31,045 nt of DNA from JAIEPT01 sp038217425 (lineage in GTDB: Bacteria > Planctomycetota > Planctomycetia > Gemmatales > Gemmataceae). The stretch covers positions 1-31,045 of the forward strand of contig JBBQPM010000071.1 in NCBI GenBank assembly GCA_038217425.1, in the 5' to 3' direction. The position numbers and the translations under genes are program-made. The notes beneath the pieces are model-generated. The model ran no database searches and was not told where the DNA came from. It saw only the letters and a list, made by a program, of their open reading frames with translations. Positions 6,632 through 14,110 of this stretch are shown here, in pieces (the first letter of the stretch is position 1; each line of letters begins with the position of its first letter).

Positions 6632-7869
6632 CGATCGTTGACGGCGACGTCTCCTACCCCGCGACTTCGGGCAAACGGCTGCGGACGCTCAATCTGCTGC
6701 TGCCGCTCGCCCAGCGCCATCAACTCACGTACATCGGCCGATGCGCCCCGGGCAGCGTCGAGATGCGCGAGGCGCCGACCTTCCTGCGCGATCACGGCAT
6801 CGAGCCGATCCTCGTTCCCGATCCCGTCGCGCGCAAATCGGGCCTGGGTTTCTACGCGCGGCTCGCCGGCAATCTCTTTTCGAGCGAGCCCTATTCGGTC
6901 GCCTCGCACCAGAGCCCCGCGATGGCTCAGGCCGTCGCCGATTTCGCACGCATCCATTCGGTCGATCTTTGGCAGTTCGAGTGGAGCGCGTACTTGCCGA
7001 CGCTCGAGCGCCGGGTCCAGGCGCCGCGGTTGCTCATCGCCCACAACGTCGACGCCCTCATCTGGCAGCGCTACTACGAGAACGAGGCCCGGCCGCTGCA
7101 GCGCTGGTATCTCAAGGGCCAATGGCAGAAGTTCGTGAAGTTCGAGGAACGTGCGTTTCGCCAGGCGGATCGCGTCGTCGCCGTCAGCGCCGACGACGCG
7201 GAGCGCATTCGCAACGATTTCGGGCAACCGGAGGTCGACGTCGTCGACAACGGATTCGACCGCGCCTTCTTCGACCAGGCCAAGGGAACGCGCGATCCGC
7301 GCGCCCTCTTGTTTTTGGGGGCGCTCGATTGGCGGCCCAATCTCGACGCCGTCAATCTTCTGCTCGAACGCATCTTCCCCGACGTCCGTCGGCAAACGCC
7401 CGACGCCAAACTGTGGATCGTCGGCCGAAATCCCTCCGAGGGTTTGCGTAACCGCATCGCCCAGACGCCGGGCGTGGAACTGTTCGCAGACGTCCCGGAT
7501 GTGCGCAAGTTCCTGGCCGAGGCGGCGCTGATGGCGGTCCCCTTGCGCATCGGCGGCGGCTCGCGGCTCAAAATTCTCGAGGCGCTCGGCTGCAAATTGC
7601 CGGTCGTCTCGACCCGCGTCGGCGCCGAGGGGCTCGATCTCGTTCCCGGCGAACATTACGTCCAGTCGGAAGAAGCCGACATGGCCGCCGCTCTCGTTCA
7701 CGGTCTGCAGGAACCCGAGCGAATGCGTCGCCTCGCCCAGCAGGGTTACGAACGCGTCATCGGTCAGTATGATTGGCCGATGCTGGCACGGAAGCTCGAA
7801 CAAAGTTGGGAGACGTGCCTCCAGCGTTTCCACGCGAAGGGAGCGAGCCCATGCGCGTCGTCCATCTGA
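6622..7869 (+). CDS. Glycosyltransferase family 4-like (second in cluster)
   Basis: A 415-residue GT-B type enzyme. It starts M-H-V-A-I-V-D-G-D-V-S-Y-P-A-T-S-G-K-R, has V-D-N-G-F-D before the second domain, L-F-L-G-A-L-D-W-R-P-N at the linker, and ends its donor site with L-R-I-G-G-G-S-R-L-K-I-L-E-A. The first Glu of the E-x7-E motif is replaced, as in a subgroup of GT4 enzymes associated with exopolysaccharide clusters (the 'stp1/PEP-CTERM' type). ATG 6622 is chosen because the fold begins there; the longer open frame upstream is only overlap with the preceding gene (10 nt). It overlaps the next gene by 19 nt. Confidence 0.82.
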   Translation: MHVAIVDGDVSYPATSGKRLRTLNLLLPLAQRHQLTYIGRCAPGSVEMREAPTFLRDHGIEPILVPDPVARKSGLGFYARLAGNLFSSEPYSVASHQSPAMAQAVADFARIHSVDLWQFEWSAYLPTLERRVQAPRLLIAHNVDALIWQRYYENEARPLQRWYLKGQWQKFVKFEERAFRQADRVVAVSADDAERIRNDFGQPEVDVVDNGFDRAFFDQAKGTRDPRALLFLGALDWRPNLDAVNLLLERIFPDVRRQTPDAKLWIVGRNPSEGLRNRIAQTPGVELFADVPDVRKFLAEAALMAVPLRIGGGSRLKILEALGCKLPVVSTRVGAEGLDLVPGEHYVQSEEADMAAALVHGLQEPERMRRLAQQGYERVIGQYDWPMLARKLEQSWETCLQRFHAKGASPCASSI

Positions 7870-8969
7870 TGGCGTCCCCCTTTTTCGGCGGACCGGAACG
7901 GCAAATGCTCGGCCTCGCCCGCGCCTTGCCTGCCGACATCGAAAGCATCTTCGTCACCTTCCCCGAACGCGGCATGTGCCAGGCGCTCCTCGCCGAGGTT
8001 CGCGGCGCCGGCTTCAAAGGGACCGCCCTCACGCACAACTTCCCGCACGTGCTGAAGGCGACGCGCGAAGTCGAGGGACTGCTCCGTTCGCTGCGCGCCG
8101 ACGTCGTGACCTGCAGCGGATACAAGCCCGACTTGATCGGCTGGCGCGCGGCACGCAATGCCGGCATCCCCGCGATCGTCGTTTCGCACGGCTGGACCGC
8201 GGCGACGTGGAAGGTCCGCGTCTACGAGTGGCTCGACCGCTTCGCCCATCGCGGCGCCGATGCGGTCGTGTGCGTGTCGCAGGCACAGGCCGACAAGGTC
8301 CGCGCCGCCGGCACGCCTGAGGAGCACATCCTCGTTGTGCCCAATGCCGTCGGTCCCGAGGCGTTCGCGCCCGCGGAGCCCGCCTACGCCGACAAACTCC
8401 AGCGATTCTTCACGCATCCCTCCGCGCGGATCGTCGGCGCCGTTGGCCGACTCAGTCCCGAGAAAGGCTTCGACCTCCTCGTCGAGACGGCGGTTCAAGT
8501 GCCCCAGGCGAACTTCGTCCTCTTCGGCGACGGCCCGCTCAAGGCGGCGCTCCAGCAGCAAATCGACCGGCGCGGCCTGGCAGAACGCTTCGTGCTCGCC
8601 GGCTTTCACGCGGATGTCGGCAAATATCTGCCGCACTTCGACGTGCTCACCATGTCGTCGCATCGCGAGGGGCTGCCGACGGTGTTGCTCGAGGGGTACG
8701 CGGCCGGCATTCCTGCAGTGGCGACCGCAGTCGGCGGTATCCCCGAAGTGATCGACGACGGCCGTAACGGATGGCTCGTCCCGAACCGCGACAGCGGCCT
8801 GTTCGCGCAGAAGATCAACCAGTTGCTGGGAGATGAATCTCGTCGCCGAGCCTGGGGCGAAGCGGGCCGGGCCAAGGTCCGCGAGCAGTTCACCTTCGCC
8901 CGGCAAAGCGACGCGTACCAGGAACTCTTCGCAAAACTCGTGCGGAGGCCGCTGTGCCCGGCTTCCTAA
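7851..8969 (+). CDS. Glycosyltransferase family 4 (third in cluster)
   Basis: A 372-residue GT-B enzyme. M-R-V-V-H-L-M-A-S-P-F-F-G-G-P-E-R-Q opens the first domain. G-A-V-G-R-L-S-P-E-K-G-F-D-L-L opens the donor domain, and R-E-G-L-P-T-V-L-L-E-G contains the intact E-x7-E motif, followed by T-A-V-G-G-I-P-E-V-I-D-D-G. ATG 7851 has GAAGGGAG about 4 nt upstream and overlaps the previous gene by 19 nt, while its own 3' end overlaps the next gene by 16 nt. It lacks membrane segments, so it acts in the cytoplasm on a membrane-linked acceptor. Sugar specificity is unknown. Confidence 0.85.
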   Translation: MRVVHLMASPFFGGPERQMLGLARALPADIESIFVTFPERGMCQALLAEVRGAGFKGTALTHNFPHVLKATREVEGLLRSLRADVVTCSGYKPDLIGWRAARNAGIPAIVVSHGWTAATWKVRVYEWLDRFAHRGADAVVCVSQAQADKVRAAGTPEEHILVVPNAVGPEAFAPAEPAYADKLQRFFTHPSARIVGAVGRLSPEKGFDLLVETAVQVPQANFVLFGDGPLKAALQQQIDRRGLAERFVLAGFHADVGKYLPHFDVLTMSSHREGLPTVLLEGYAAGIPAVATAVGGIPEVIDDGRNGWLVPNRDSGLFAQKINQLLGDESRRRAWGEAGRAKVREQFTFARQSDAYQELFAKLVRRPLCPAS

Positions 8970-10225
8970 AACGTCTCCGGCACGAATGCGAAGATTGGCT
9001 CCGCTACCAACCGACCGTGCGGCGTTTGCTCGGCACGATCGATTCCTGCCGCGATCGTCTGCGCTCGCCGCGCGATACTGCCGGGCTCGTCGCGTCGATC
9101 CAGCGTCTCTGCGCCGCGGCGCGCATGACCGCCGATCCGCGGCGCTTGCAAGAACGCATCCACGAACGGCTCGCCCAGCTCGATGTGAGCCAAATCGATT
9201 GGCCCGAGATCGTCCCCTCGTTCGCCGACGGCAAGCTCCCCAAGGCGGCGATTCTCAAACCGTACCTGGGCCCCGACGAGAAAGGCGTCCTCTACGTCTC
9301 CTTCGAGAACCAGTGGGTGAAACTCCTCGGCGCCCGCGAACGCGACGAGTTGGCGCGCCGCTACGACCTCGTCGTCTCGCCCAGCGGCAATCCCCACAAT
9401 CTCATCAACTTCGTCTTCGCCCACGCCTGGCCCGAAAAATTCTGGACGCTCATCAGCAACCCCGGCGATGCGAGCGTGCTCCCCGGCGTGTCAACGAAGA
9501 TGCGCGTCGTGCCGCTCTACGCGTCGTCGTGGGTCAATCCGAAAGACGTGCCGGCGCGGCTGCGAACGGGACGCCCCGTCGATCTGCTCATGGTCGCGAA
9601 CTTCGCCAAGTTCAAACGGCACCACGCCTTCTTCCGCGCGCTCCGCGACATGCCGCGCGATCTACGCATTTTGCTGATCGGGCAAAATCAGGACGGACGC
9701 ACTGCCGACACGATCCGCGCCGAGGCGGCATGGTACGGCGCCCAGGACCGCTTCGAACTTCGCTCGAACCAGACGCACGCCCAGGTGATCGAGGCGTTCA
9801 CGCAAGCCCGCGCCAGCGCGGTGCTGTCGAAGCGCGAGGGCTCGTGCGTCGTCGTCGTCGAGTCGATGTTCGCCGACACGCCGGTCGCGCTGCTCGAAGG
9901 CGCCGAGATCGGCTCGCGCGTCTTCCTCAACGACGCCACCGGTCGTTTCCTGCGCGAAGGCCATCTCGCCCAGGATCTGACGGCATTCGTGCGCGAAGCG
10001 GATCGCTACGCGCCACGCGCCTGGGCGCTGGCGAACATCGACTGCTTCCACAGCACGCGGATCCTGAACGACCTTTTCAAGTCGGCGTGCGGAACGTGGA
10101 CGCGCGACCTGGCGACGTTGCAGTGGAACCCCGATCCGTCGCTGGTGGATCCCGCCGACCGCGTCTGGGAAGCCGAGGAACGCCGAAAAATCCGAGAGCG
10201 CCACGGCATCGAGGTGGGCCGATGA
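8954..10225 (+). CDS. Divergent GT-B glycosyltransferase with unusual N-terminal half
   Basis: A 423-residue protein whose second half is GT4-like: D-L-L-M-V-A-N-F-A-K-F-K-R-H near residue 210, then L-I-G-Q-N-Q-D-G-R, and R-E-G-S-C-V-V-V-V-E-S-M with an E-x7-E motif near 295-305. The first half (helical start, then K-P-Y-L-G-P-D-E-K-G-V-L-Y-V-S-F and Y-D-L-V-V-S-P-S-G-N-P-H) does not look like the usual acceptor domain, so it may bind a different acceptor. Start is GTG 8954, supported by CGGAGG at 8943-8948. It overlaps the previous gene by 16 nt and the next by 4 nt (ATGA). The transferase call is firm, the details are not. Confidence 0.72.
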   Translation: MPGFLKRLRHECEDWLRYQPTVRRLLGTIDSCRDRLRSPRDTAGLVASIQRLCAAARMTADPRRLQERIHERLAQLDVSQIDWPEIVPSFADGKLPKAAILKPYLGPDEKGVLYVSFENQWVKLLGARERDELARRYDLVVSPSGNPHNLINFVFAHAWPEKFWTLISNPGDASVLPGVSTKMRVVPLYASSWVNPKDVPARLRTGRPVDLLMVANFAKFKRHHAFFRALRDMPRDLRILLIGQNQDGRTADTIRAEAAWYGAQDRFELRSNQTHAQVIEAFTQARASAVLSKREGSCVVVVESMFADTPVALLEGAEIGSRVFLNDATGRFLREGHLAQDLTAFVREADRYAPRAWALANIDCFHSTRILNDLFKSACGTWTRDLATLQWNPDPSLVDPADRVWEAEERRKIRERHGIEVGR

Positions 10226-11346
10226 GCGCGCTCTTCTGGATCAGCCTGGCCGTCGTCCTGGGGACGTACGTCGGCTACCCGCTCCTTGTCGCCGCCTGGG
10301 CTCGGCTTCGTCCGCGTCCCGTGCGGCGCGAGCCGTTCGCCGGCTCCGTTTCGATCGTTCTCGCCGTCCGCAACGAAGCCGCGAATCTGCGGCGCCGCAT
10401 TCCCGAACTGCTCGGTTACCTGAGGCCCGGCGACGAACTCATCGTCGTCAGCGACGGCTCGACCGACGGCACGCCCGAAGTCCTGCGCAGCTTCGCCCAG
10501 GTCCGCGGCGTGATTCTCGCGGAAAACGTCGGCAAGGCGTCGGCGGTGACACAGGGATGTCACGCCGCGTCGAACGAGATCCTCGTCTTCGCCGACGCCC
10601 GCCAAACCTGGCATGCCGACGCCCTGGCAAAAATGCTCGAAAACTTCGCCGATCCCGAGGTGGGCGCCGTCAGCGGCGATCTCGTCCTCGAATCGAGCCC
10701 GGGCATCCTCGCCGGCGTCGGGCTCTACTGGCGCTTCGAGAAATGGCTCCGGCGTCAAGAAAGCCTCGTCTATTCGCAGGTCGGCGTCACGGGCGCCATC
10801 GCGGCTTGCCGGCGCACGCTCTTCACGCCGATCCCGCCGGGGATCTTGCTCGACGACGTCTATTGGCCGTTGCACGTGGCGCTGGCCGGATTTCGCGTCG
10901 TGCATGAAGAGGCTGCCAGGGCGGTCGATCGTTTGCCGTCGAAGTCGCGCGACGAGTTTCGCCGTAAGGTGCGTACGCTCGCGGGCAACTTTCAGCTCGC
11001 CGCGCTCGTCCCTGCGTCGCTGCTGCCGTGGCGCAATCCCGTTTGGCTCGCGTGGATGCTTCACAAACTCGCCCGGTTGCTGGTCCCATGGGCGTACCTG
11101 GGGTTGCTCGTGGCGTCGGCGTGCATGGAGCCAGAATGGGGCCGATGGTTTCTCGGCGTCCAGGTCGCGGGAACTATGCTAGGATTGCTGGGCCTGATTC
11201 CGCCGCTGGCCCGGCGCGTGAAGCTCTTGGGCGCGGGGGCGTCGTTTTTGGTCCTGAACGCCGCCGCCTGGGTTGCCTTCTGGGTCTGGATCAGCGGCGG
11301 GGCCGGCAGCGCCTGGAAACCCATTCATTACGTGAAGCCAACATGA
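10222..11346 (+). CDS. Membrane glycosyltransferase family 2
   Basis: A 374-residue GT-A enzyme held in the membrane by one N-terminal segment (about 4-26) and several C-terminal ones. The catalytic domain shows V-S-I-V-L-A-V-R-N-E near 43-52, V-S-D-G-S-T-D-G-T at 76-84 for the nucleotide, F-A-D-A-R at 123-127 as the metal-binding acidic pair and I-L-L-D-D-V near 210 as the acceptor-side acidic motif. The layout resembles processive or lipid-linked GT2 enzymes of exopolysaccharide clusters. The open frame extends far upstream, but ATG 10222 overlaps the previous stop as ATGA and begins exactly at the membrane segment, so I use it. The stop overlaps the methyltransferase start as ATGA. Confidence 0.86.
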   Translation: MSALFWISLAVVLGTYVGYPLLVAAWARLRPRPVRREPFAGSVSIVLAVRNEAANLRRRIPELLGYLRPGDELIVVSDGSTDGTPEVLRSFAQVRGVILAENVGKASAVTQGCHAASNEILVFADARQTWHADALAKMLENFADPEVGAVSGDLVLESSPGILAGVGLYWRFEKWLRRQESLVYSQVGVTGAIAACRRTLFTPIPPGILLDDVYWPLHVALAGFRVVHEEAARAVDRLPSKSRDEFRRKVRTLAGNFQLAALVPASLLPWRNPVWLAWMLHKLARLLVPWAYLGLLVASACMEPEWGRWFLGVQVAGTMLGLLGLIPPLARRVKLLGAGASFLVLNAAAWVAFWVWISGGAGSAWKPIHYVKPT

Positions 11347-12077
11347 TGACGCTCGCACCCGCCGCCAATTACGAGGACTTACTGGCACGCTACCGCGCCG
11401 GGGTGTGGCGCGACCGCATCTTCCTGGACATGATCGCCGCCGAAATGCCGACGGATGCCGTGGTGCTCGACATCGGTTGCGGCCGCGGCTTCGACGGCGA
11501 CATTCCGCTCCAAGAGGAGATGGCCGGCCGCGCCGGCCGATTCGTCGGCATCGAACCCGACAAGGAGATCCCGCTCGGTGCGTACTTTCACGAGACGCAT
11601 CGCTGCCTGTTCGAGGACGCACCGCTAGAGGACGCGTCGATCGACGTCGCTTACGCGATCATGGTGCTCGAACATTTGCCGGACCCGAAGATTTTCTTCG
11701 ACAAGCTGCAGCGCGTTCTGAAGCCGGGCGGCGTCTTCTGGGGCCTTACGGTCGACCGTCGCCACTTCTTCTGCCGGGCGTCGCGCTGGTTCGATCGGTT
11801 GCATCTGAAGACGTGGTACCTCAACCGCCTGATGGGCAAACGAGGCGAGGAGCGTTACGAGAATTACCCGGTCTACTACCGCTGCAACGCCCCGGAGGAT
11901 CTGGAACGAGTGGCCCCTGGTTTCGCAGAGCGGCAGGCGTACAACTTCAGCCGCGAGGGACAGCTCGACGCGTACTTTCCGCGTCTGCTTCGGCCGCTGG
12001 GGCGCTGGATGGACCGCCGGGCGTTGCGCCGCGGCCAGCCGGGAACGCTGCTGGCGCTGCGGGTGAAGAAGGCGTAG
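11343..12077 (+). CDS. SAM-dependent class I methyltransferase
   Basis: A 244-residue cytoplasmic Rossmann methyltransferase. V-V-L-D-I-G-C-G-R-G-F at about 40-50 is motif I for S-adenosylmethionine binding; V-G-I-E-P-D-K follows as the acidic strand-2 residue, and I-M-V-L-E-H-L-P-D-P with V-L-K-P-G-G are the later class I motifs. It is the last gene of the glycan operon (ATGA overlap with the GT2 gene), so it may methylate a sugar or cap the chain. The target is inferred only from context. The 75 nt after it carry a TATAAT that serves the next gene. Confidence 0.84.
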   Translation: MMTLAPAANYEDLLARYRAGVWRDRIFLDMIAAEMPTDAVVLDIGCGRGFDGDIPLQEEMAGRAGRFVGIEPDKEIPLGAYFHETHRCLFEDAPLEDASIDVAYAIMVLEHLPDPKIFFDKLQRVLKPGGVFWGLTVDRRHFFCRASRWFDRLHLKTWYLNRLMGKRGEERYENYPVYYRCNAPEDLERVAPGFAERQAYNFSREGQLDAYFPRLLRPLGRWMDRRALRRGQPGTLLALRVKKA

Positions 12078-12096
12078 CAGTCGTCCAGCCATGCGC

Positions 12097-12102
12097 TATA
12101 AT
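12097..12102 (+). promoter_or_regulatory. Putative -10 box of the toxin-antitoxin pair
   Basis: TATAAT lies 50 nt before the antitoxin ATG at 12153, in the short gap after the methyltransferase. No convincing -35 is seen. Its position would give the pair a promoter independent of the glycan operon. Confidence 0.4.
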
Positions 12103-12152
12103 GACGGCAAGTCGATTCGAAAATCCTTGCGTCCCGCAATGCAGGTGTCCTG

Positions 12153-12395
12153 ATGCAGAAATCGCTTCGTCTGGAAACAACGGTACTGCCCGGACATTTT
12201 CTGGAGGTGCATGCCCCGGATTTTCCCGAAGGCGCGAAAGTCGACGTCACCGTGGTTCTTGCAAGCCGGCAAACGTCCTCTCGTCCTTCGATGCTCGCGT
12301 ATCTAAATTCCTTGCGGCCCGGACCGCTGCTTTTTAAGACGCCTGAGGACGTGAATCGCTACATAGAGGAGGAACGCGACTCATGGGAGCGTTGA
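12153..12395 (+). CDS. Antitoxin of type II toxin-antitoxin pair
   Basis: An 80-residue antitoxin. The N-terminal part reads L-P-G-H-F-L-E-V-H-A-P-D-F-P-E-G-A-K-V-D-V-T-V, a small beta fold of the AF2212-like/DUF104 style. The C-terminal tail, L-F-K-T-P-E-D-V-N-R-Y-I-E-E-E-R-D-S-W-E-R, is the toxin-binding segment seen on many short antitoxins (E-E-R-D-S-W at the end). AGGTG about 6 nt upstream supports ATG 12153. The gene overlaps the PIN toxin start by 13 nt, as usual for such pairs, and is expected to repress its own promoter together with the toxin. Confidence 0.78.
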   Translation: MQKSLRLETTVLPGHFLEVHAPDFPEGAKVDVTVVLASRQTSSRPSMLAYLNSLRPGPLLFKTPEDVNRYIEEERDSWER

Positions 12396-12826
12396 TCTTG
12401 CCAACTTCGGGGCGAGTCTACGTCGATGCCATGACGGTCATTTACTCGGTGGAACGCTTTCCCGAATATTGGCCTATTCTCGAACCAATGTGGCAAGCGG
12501 CGGAAACCAAGTCGATCGAGATCGTCAGCAGCGACATCACGTTGCTGGAAGTGATGGTCGGCCCTCTGAAGAAAGACGACGCAGAGTTGCAGCAAAGGTT
12601 CGAACAAGCGTTACTTGGCACAGATGTTCGACTGCTGCCCATTTCCCATTCCGTCCTACGGGAAGCGGCGCGCCTGCGAGCGACCGTCAAGTTGCGGACT
12701 CCGGATGCATTGCACGCTGCTACCAGTCAAGATGCCGGATGCGTTCTCTTCGTCAGCAATGATTTCGGTTTTCGTAGCGTCCCCGGCCTTCCGCTCGTGC
12801 TCTTGGACGACGTATTGAAGCAGTGA
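12383..12826 (+). CDS. PIN-domain ribonuclease toxin (VapC-like)
   Basis: A 147-residue PIN-domain toxin that should cut RNA in a metal-dependent way when freed from its antitoxin. The four acidic active-site positions are all present: D15 in Y-V-D-A-M-T-V-I-Y, E56 in L-L-E-V-M-V-G, D108 in R-T-P-D-A-L-H-A-A-T and D127 in F-V-S-N-D-F-G-F-R. Length and layout fit the family, so the toxin looks intact and active. GAGGAACG just upstream supports ATG 12383, which overlaps the antitoxin gene by 13 nt. A different PIN subfamily from classical VapC is possible. Confidence 0.84.
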   Translation: MGALILPTSGRVYVDAMTVIYSVERFPEYWPILEPMWQAAETKSIEIVSSDITLLEVMVGPLKKDDAELQQRFEQALLGTDVRLLPISHSVLREAARLRATVKLRTPDALHAATSQDAGCVLFVSNDFGFRSVPGLPLVLLDDVLKQ

Positions 12827-12880
12827 CAATGGTTCTCGGGGCGCTTCGCGAGAAGATCAACGAGTAGATCCTCTGAATCC

Positions 12881-13114
12881 TTGACTAGCCTCAGCGTCGA
12901 GGAATTAGAAGCGCTGGCCGATAGCCTGTCGGCGCCGGCGGCTCAGTCGCGACTGGACGGCCTCTTGGCTCGAAGAAGAGAGCATCCGCTTTCCGCTGAG
13001 CAAGTAGCGGAACTTGACCACACGCTGAAAGAGGCGGACCAGCTTACGATTCTGAAGACGCGGGCGCGGTACGCCTTGAGTCAGGCAAACGCGGAAGCAG
13101 ACCGGTTGCGATGA
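12881..13114 (+). CDS. Small helical hypothetical protein, 77 aa
   Basis: A charged, helical protein: S-V-E-E-L-E-A-L-A-D-S-L-S near the start, L-L-A-R-R-R-E-H-P-L-S-A-E-Q-V-A-E-L-D in the middle and D-Q-L-T-I-L-K-T-R-A-R-Y-A-L-S near the end. As I recall, proteins with this D-Q-L-T-x-L-K-T-R-A-R-Y ending often stand before an HNH endonuclease gene; none follows here. The start is uncertain: TTG 12881 is the first usable codon in frame, which stays open back to 12827. A short ATG frame at 12829 in another phase (12 codons) has a plausible beginning, so the true start may have been lost by a frameshift. Confidence 0.5.
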   Translation: MTSLSVEELEALADSLSAPAAQSRLDGLLARRREHPLSAEQVAELDHTLKEADQLTILKTRARYALSQANAEADRLR

Positions 13115-13201
13115 ACGAGCCCTCTTCTGCCTTCGATTCGCGCACAATCCGTCCCTTCCGAATTTTTTGTATTTTTTGCTAGCATTCGCTTCGCAGCTGG
13201 T

Positions 13202-13207
13202 TATAAT
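13202..13207 (+). promoter_or_regulatory. Putative -10 box before the amidotransferase-like gene
   Basis: TATAAT sits 90 nt before the ATG at 13298, in a 183-nt intergenic stretch that also holds two T tracts (13163-13168 and 13172-13177). The stretch has no other gene. The long leader ends in GAGGAAAGGAGTCCTC, where the ribosome site could pair with the following TCCTC. Confidence 0.4.
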
Positions 13208-13297
13208 TTCGGTCAGCTGACGCGATTTCAGAGGACGCTCGGAGCAGCTTCCTCTTGGCCACCCACTCCTCACTCTTGAGGAAAGGAGTCCTCCACT

Positions 13298-14017
13298 ATG
13301 TTTGCCAATCCTTCCACCCTGCGCATCGCCGTCTACGGTTCCGAAGTCAAACGCGGCGGTCGCGGCGTAGGCCTTTGGTCCTACGGATATCAAGGCTGCC
13401 TCACCGCGGCCGGCGCCCAGCCCGTCCTCATCAAGCCCGCTCGCGGCGATGAGTCGTGGGATGAAATCCTGCACTCCTGCTCCGGGGTCGTCGTCTGCGG
13501 ACACGATCAGACCAGTCCCAAACAGGGCGACGTCGAATCCCTCTGCCTCTGGGCACAACAACGCCGATTCCCCCTGCTCACCATCGATCAGGGGCTGCTG
13601 GCCATGAACCAGGCGTTCGGCGGCACCATTCACAACGACCTGGCCCGCGAACTCCCCGAAGCGCTGCAGCATCGCCATCCCCCCGAACCGGGACTGCGGC
13701 ACGCCATCAATATCCTCCTCGATACCAAATTGTGCGACATCTACGGCGAAGGCGAAGTCGTCGTCAACAGCGAGCATCGTCAGGCCGTCGAACGCGTCGC
13801 CAAGGGGTTCCAGGCGAGCGGCGTCGCCCTGGACGGCGTCATCGAAGCGATCGAATCGACCGGCGATTCGTGGTGGGCGATGGGCGTGCAATGGCAGCCC
13901 GCGTCCGGCACCGCTTCGGGCCTGGACATCCAAATCTTCCGCGCCCTGATCGACGCGGCCACCGCCTACGGCGCCAAGCAGTTGCCCAAGACTCGTACGA
14001 TGGCGCTGGCGAGCTAA
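13298..14017 (+). CDS. Class I glutamine amidotransferase-like protein (peptidase C26 fold) lacking catalytic residues
   Basis: A 239-residue protein whose order of motifs follows the gamma-glutamyl-GABA hydrolase/C26 family: V-V-V-C-G-H-D-Q near 63-71 where active enzymes have a G-G-x-D element, L-L-T-I-D-Q-G-L-L-A-M-N-Q-A-F-G-G-T at 93-110, V-V-N-S-E-H at 155-160 and G-V-Q-W-Q-P-A-S-G at 196-204. Active relatives have G-I-C-R-G at the first catalytic site and Q-W-H-P-E at the second. Here the Cys position is Asp97, the His is Gln200 and the Glu is Ala202, so all three triad residues are missing while the frame and fold are intact. It is therefore probably a non-enzymatic binding or regulatory protein. 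AGGAGT supports ATG 13298. No partner gene adjoins it. Confidence 0.72.
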   Translation: MFANPSTLRIAVYGSEVKRGGRGVGLWSYGYQGCLTAAGAQPVLIKPARGDESWDEILHSCSGVVVCGHDQTSPKQGDVESLCLWAQQRRFPLLTIDQGLLAMNQAFGGTIHNDLARELPEALQHRHPPEPGLRHAINILLDTKLCDIYGEGEVVVNSEHRQAVERVAKGFQASGVALDGVIEAIESTGDSWWAMGVQWQPASGTASGLDIQIFRALIDAATAYGAKQLPKTRTMALAS

Positions 14018-14034
14018 AGTCAGAAGACATCAAG

Positions 14035-14105
14035 AAGCCCAGTGGGTGAGGTACTCCGAACCCCTGGGTTTTGCGCATTCATCCCAGGGGTTCGGAGTAC
14101 CTCAC
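14035..14105. repeat. Palindromic dispersed element, copy 1
   Basis: The arms 14046-14068 and 14083-14105 are perfectly complementary over 23 nt (core GAGGTACTCCGAACCC) with a 14-nt loop. The left flank (14035-14045) continues as AAGCCCAGTGG, but the matching right flank is absent, so this copy is truncated on its right side. The same element recurs at 29289-29380. It lies between the convergent ends of the amidotransferase-like gene and the CNT transporter, so it can end transcripts from both sides. Confidence 0.75.
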
Positions 14106-14110
14106 TTTGA

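Noticed and set aside
6580..7833. 417-residue minus-strand frame opposite the second glycosyltransferase
   Set aside because: It mirrors a gene with recognisable GT4 motifs, has no ribosome site and no family pattern.
8833..10221. Long N-terminal extension in frame with the GT2 gene
   Set aside because: It overlaps the preceding glycosyltransferase in another frame, is Arg/Pro-rich and ends exactly where a proper ATG with ATGA coupling starts.
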